64,000 bases of DNA, taken from Bifidobacterium [indicum] DSM 20214 = LMG 11587. Lineage in GTDB: Bacteria > Actinomycetota > Actinomycetes > Actinomycetales > Bifidobacteriaceae. Within the stretch, counting starts at the first letter, position 1. Every line of letters begins with the position of its first letter. The notes beneath the pieces are model-generated. The model did not search any database. It was given only the letters and a program-made list of their open reading frames with translations, and was not told the DNA's origin. Shown here in pieces: positions 62,652-64,000 of the stretch. Location of the stretch: positions 1,426,001-1,490,000 of the forward strand of contig NZ_CP006018.1 in NCBI RefSeq assembly GCF_000706765.1, in the 5' to 3' direction. A program made the position numbers and the translations under genes.

Positions 62652-64000
62652 TCAGTTCCGGGCAGCCAGCCCTTCGAGTCGGCGACGGAAGTTGGGCCAG
62701 TCCCGGCCAAAGGCACCCAGGAGGGGACGCGAATCGACCTGGTCGACCGGAACCCAGGCCAATTCAATGCTCTCGTCATCGTTCATATGCGGACTCACCC
62801 AATGTCCGGGCCGTTCGAAGGCCAGGATGGTTGTGTACCCCCACGGACCGTGATCCTCACAATGGGAACCGACCACCTGGATATCCTCCGGATGGATATC
62901 GGCCTCCTCATAGCTCTCACGCAGGCCACCCTCCAGGGGGTTCTCCCCATCGGATATGGCACCGCCCGGCACACCCCAGGTGCCACCCTCGGCGCTCCAC
63001 TTGGCTCGGTGCTGAAGGAGGACATCGGTCACCGTACCGGTTTGCTTGTCACGCCTGGCCAGGAGAACACCGGCCGCCCCATTCAGCCCCCAATGCTGCT
63101 TTCCGCAGGCACACTTCACCCACCCGTCTCCCGGTTGGTGGACATTCCCCTCGGGTGGGACTACACCGGCCGGATCGGCACAGGTTTCCACCGGCTCCTC
63201 GGCCCCGACCAGGACGGGATCCCAGAGGTCGGCCCAGTGCAATCCCAATTCCTCGACCATGGAACGCAGGGTGGGCATGCTCAGCCCCATGACCCCGCTG
63301 GGGTCACCCTCGATTCCGGTGATGAAAGCACCCCCAAGGCCCTCCAAGGTAAAGGAACCAGCCACCTCCAAGGGCTCTCTACTGGCGATATAGGCCTCCA
63401 TGTCGGCCTGGTCATAGTGCCCGAATGAGACCTTGGCCCGGCTGACACCCTGAACCCGACGCCCTGTAGCCACATCAATCAGACAGTGTCCGGTGACCAA
63501 TGTGCCGGTGCGGCCCCGCATGGCCATGAGCCGCTCCATGGCAATCTCCGGCCTGTGGGGCTTTCCAAGAATTCGCCCGTCCAGGGTGAAAAGCGAGTCG
63601 CATCCCAACAGCAGGGGGCCAACCTTGGCCTGTGCCATACCCGACCAGGACCTGACGGCCTGCTGCATGGGTCGAACCTGCGCAGGGCAAGCGGCCTGCC
63701 CATCAAGGGGCCGAACCACAACCAGGTCTCCCTGGACCCGATGCTCGGTTTCGACAACCGACTGCAGGGTATGCAGAATCAGATCCGCCTTGCCTGCTGC
63801 CAGAACAGAGACCCGGTCCTCTATGGACAGGTCCGTCGCCTTCAATCCCCGCGACCGGGCAGCGTCCTCCAAGGCCCTGGGCTCGTCAAGGTGGGACTTG
63901 CGAATCACCGGGCTGATTCCCGCCTTGACCAGGAGCGCCTGGCGGGAAGGGGACTGGGAGGCCAGAATGAAGGGGACGTGTTCCCCGTTGCCTCCGGTTC
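62652..64000 (-). CDS. Maf-type nucleotide pyrophosphatase fused to a NUDIX hydrolase (5' end beyond the window)
   Basis: The frame stays open to the right edge, so the start is missing; about 449 residues are visible. The Maf part begins PFILASQSPSRQALLVKAGI and includes AAGKADLIL, LLLGCDSLFTLDGRILGKP, MRGRTGTLVTGHCLI and SGVMGLSMPTL. It hydrolyses modified or canonical NTPs. The C-terminal part after about residue 300 carries a NUDIX box, GGAISDGENPLEGGLRESYEEADI, in which the late glycine is aspartate. Both halves probably clean nucleotide pools. The joining region has Cys-rich KCACGKQHWG, perhaps a metal site. Confidence 0.9.
   Translation of the reverse strand, partial: TGGNGEHVPFILASQSPSRQALLVKAGISPVIRKSHLDEPRALEDAARSRGLKATDLSIEDRVSVLAAGKADLILHTLQSVVETEHRVQGDLVVVRPLDGQAACPAQVRPMQQAVRSWSGMAQAKVGPLLLGCDSLFTLDGRILGKPHRPEIAMERLMAMRGRTGTLVTGHCLIDVATGRRVQGVSRAKVSFGHYDQADMEAYIASREPLEVAGSFTLEGLGGAFITGIEGDPSGVMGLSMPTLRSMVEELGLHWADLWDPVLVGAEEPVETCADPAGVVPPEGNVHQPGDGWVKCACGKQHWGLNGAAGVLLARRDKQTGTVTDVLLQHRAKWSAEGGTWGVPGGAISDGENPLEGGLRESYEEADIHPEDIQVVGSHCEDHGPWGYTTILAFERPGHWVSPHMNDDESIELAWVPVDQVDSRPLLGAFGRDWPNFRRRLEGLAARN

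Overview
The window looks like chromosomal DNA from a high-GC Gram-positive bacterium of the Bifidobacterium group (GC judged by eye at roughly 60%). This rests on gene content: a Maf–NUDIX fusion, aminopeptidase C, actinobacterial SepX-like and DivIVA-like proteins, a perfect CIRCE element before groES, and the actinobacterial cluster SepX–RimJ–5-formyl-THF cyclo-ligase–FmdB–SAF–MscL. The glycosidase set (two GH30 enzymes and a GH78) would suit a plant- or pollen-fed gut strain, but that is inference. Most genes are on the minus strand.

Layout. 0–2.1 kb: ribonucleotide reductase genes in the order nrdF, nrdI, nrdE (nrdE runs off the left edge), with paired NrdR-box-like sites before nrdF and before nrdI. 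The NrdF has the Gln/Ser/Lys substitutions that define the metal-free class Ie enzyme. 2.3–9 kb: an HisC-type aminotransferase, groES, and the SepX-to-MscL cluster. 9.1–14.6 kb: a three-gene unit of an FHA protein, a 1235-residue protein resembling a helicase-nuclease with degenerate catalytic motifs, and a translationally coupled 67-residue protein. This is the best candidate here for an undescribed system.

14.9–28.3 kb: a carbohydrate-use region with two tandem GH30 hydrolases, a GH78 rhamnosidase with an apparent frameshift near its 3' end, a YesL-type membrane protein, a two-permease ABC importer with its lipoprotein, and a divergent DeoR/LacI-type hybrid regulator. The rplJ-rplL operon sits inside this region and its promoter overlaps the end of the GH78 gene. 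28.3–43.3 kb: housekeeping genes (mtnN, two overlapping DAHP synthases, pepC, a CPBP protein, a DivIVA-like coiled-coil protein, pcp, ispD, a YfiH-type protein, an aldo/keto reductase, pnp with a long charged tail, rpsO).

43.4–49.4 kb: tRNA-Gly followed by a gene-sparse stretch with membrane and surface genes (DUF4190-like, acyltransferase, DUF6020-like), possibly an island. 49.5–64 kb: rplK-rplA, nusG, secE, tRNA-Trp, an aspartate aminotransferase, proB, obg, rpmA, rplU, an RNase E/G with long charged regions, dapE, an AEC-family transporter and a Maf–NUDIX gene cut by the right edge. No CRISPR array, complete insertion sequence or prophage was seen.
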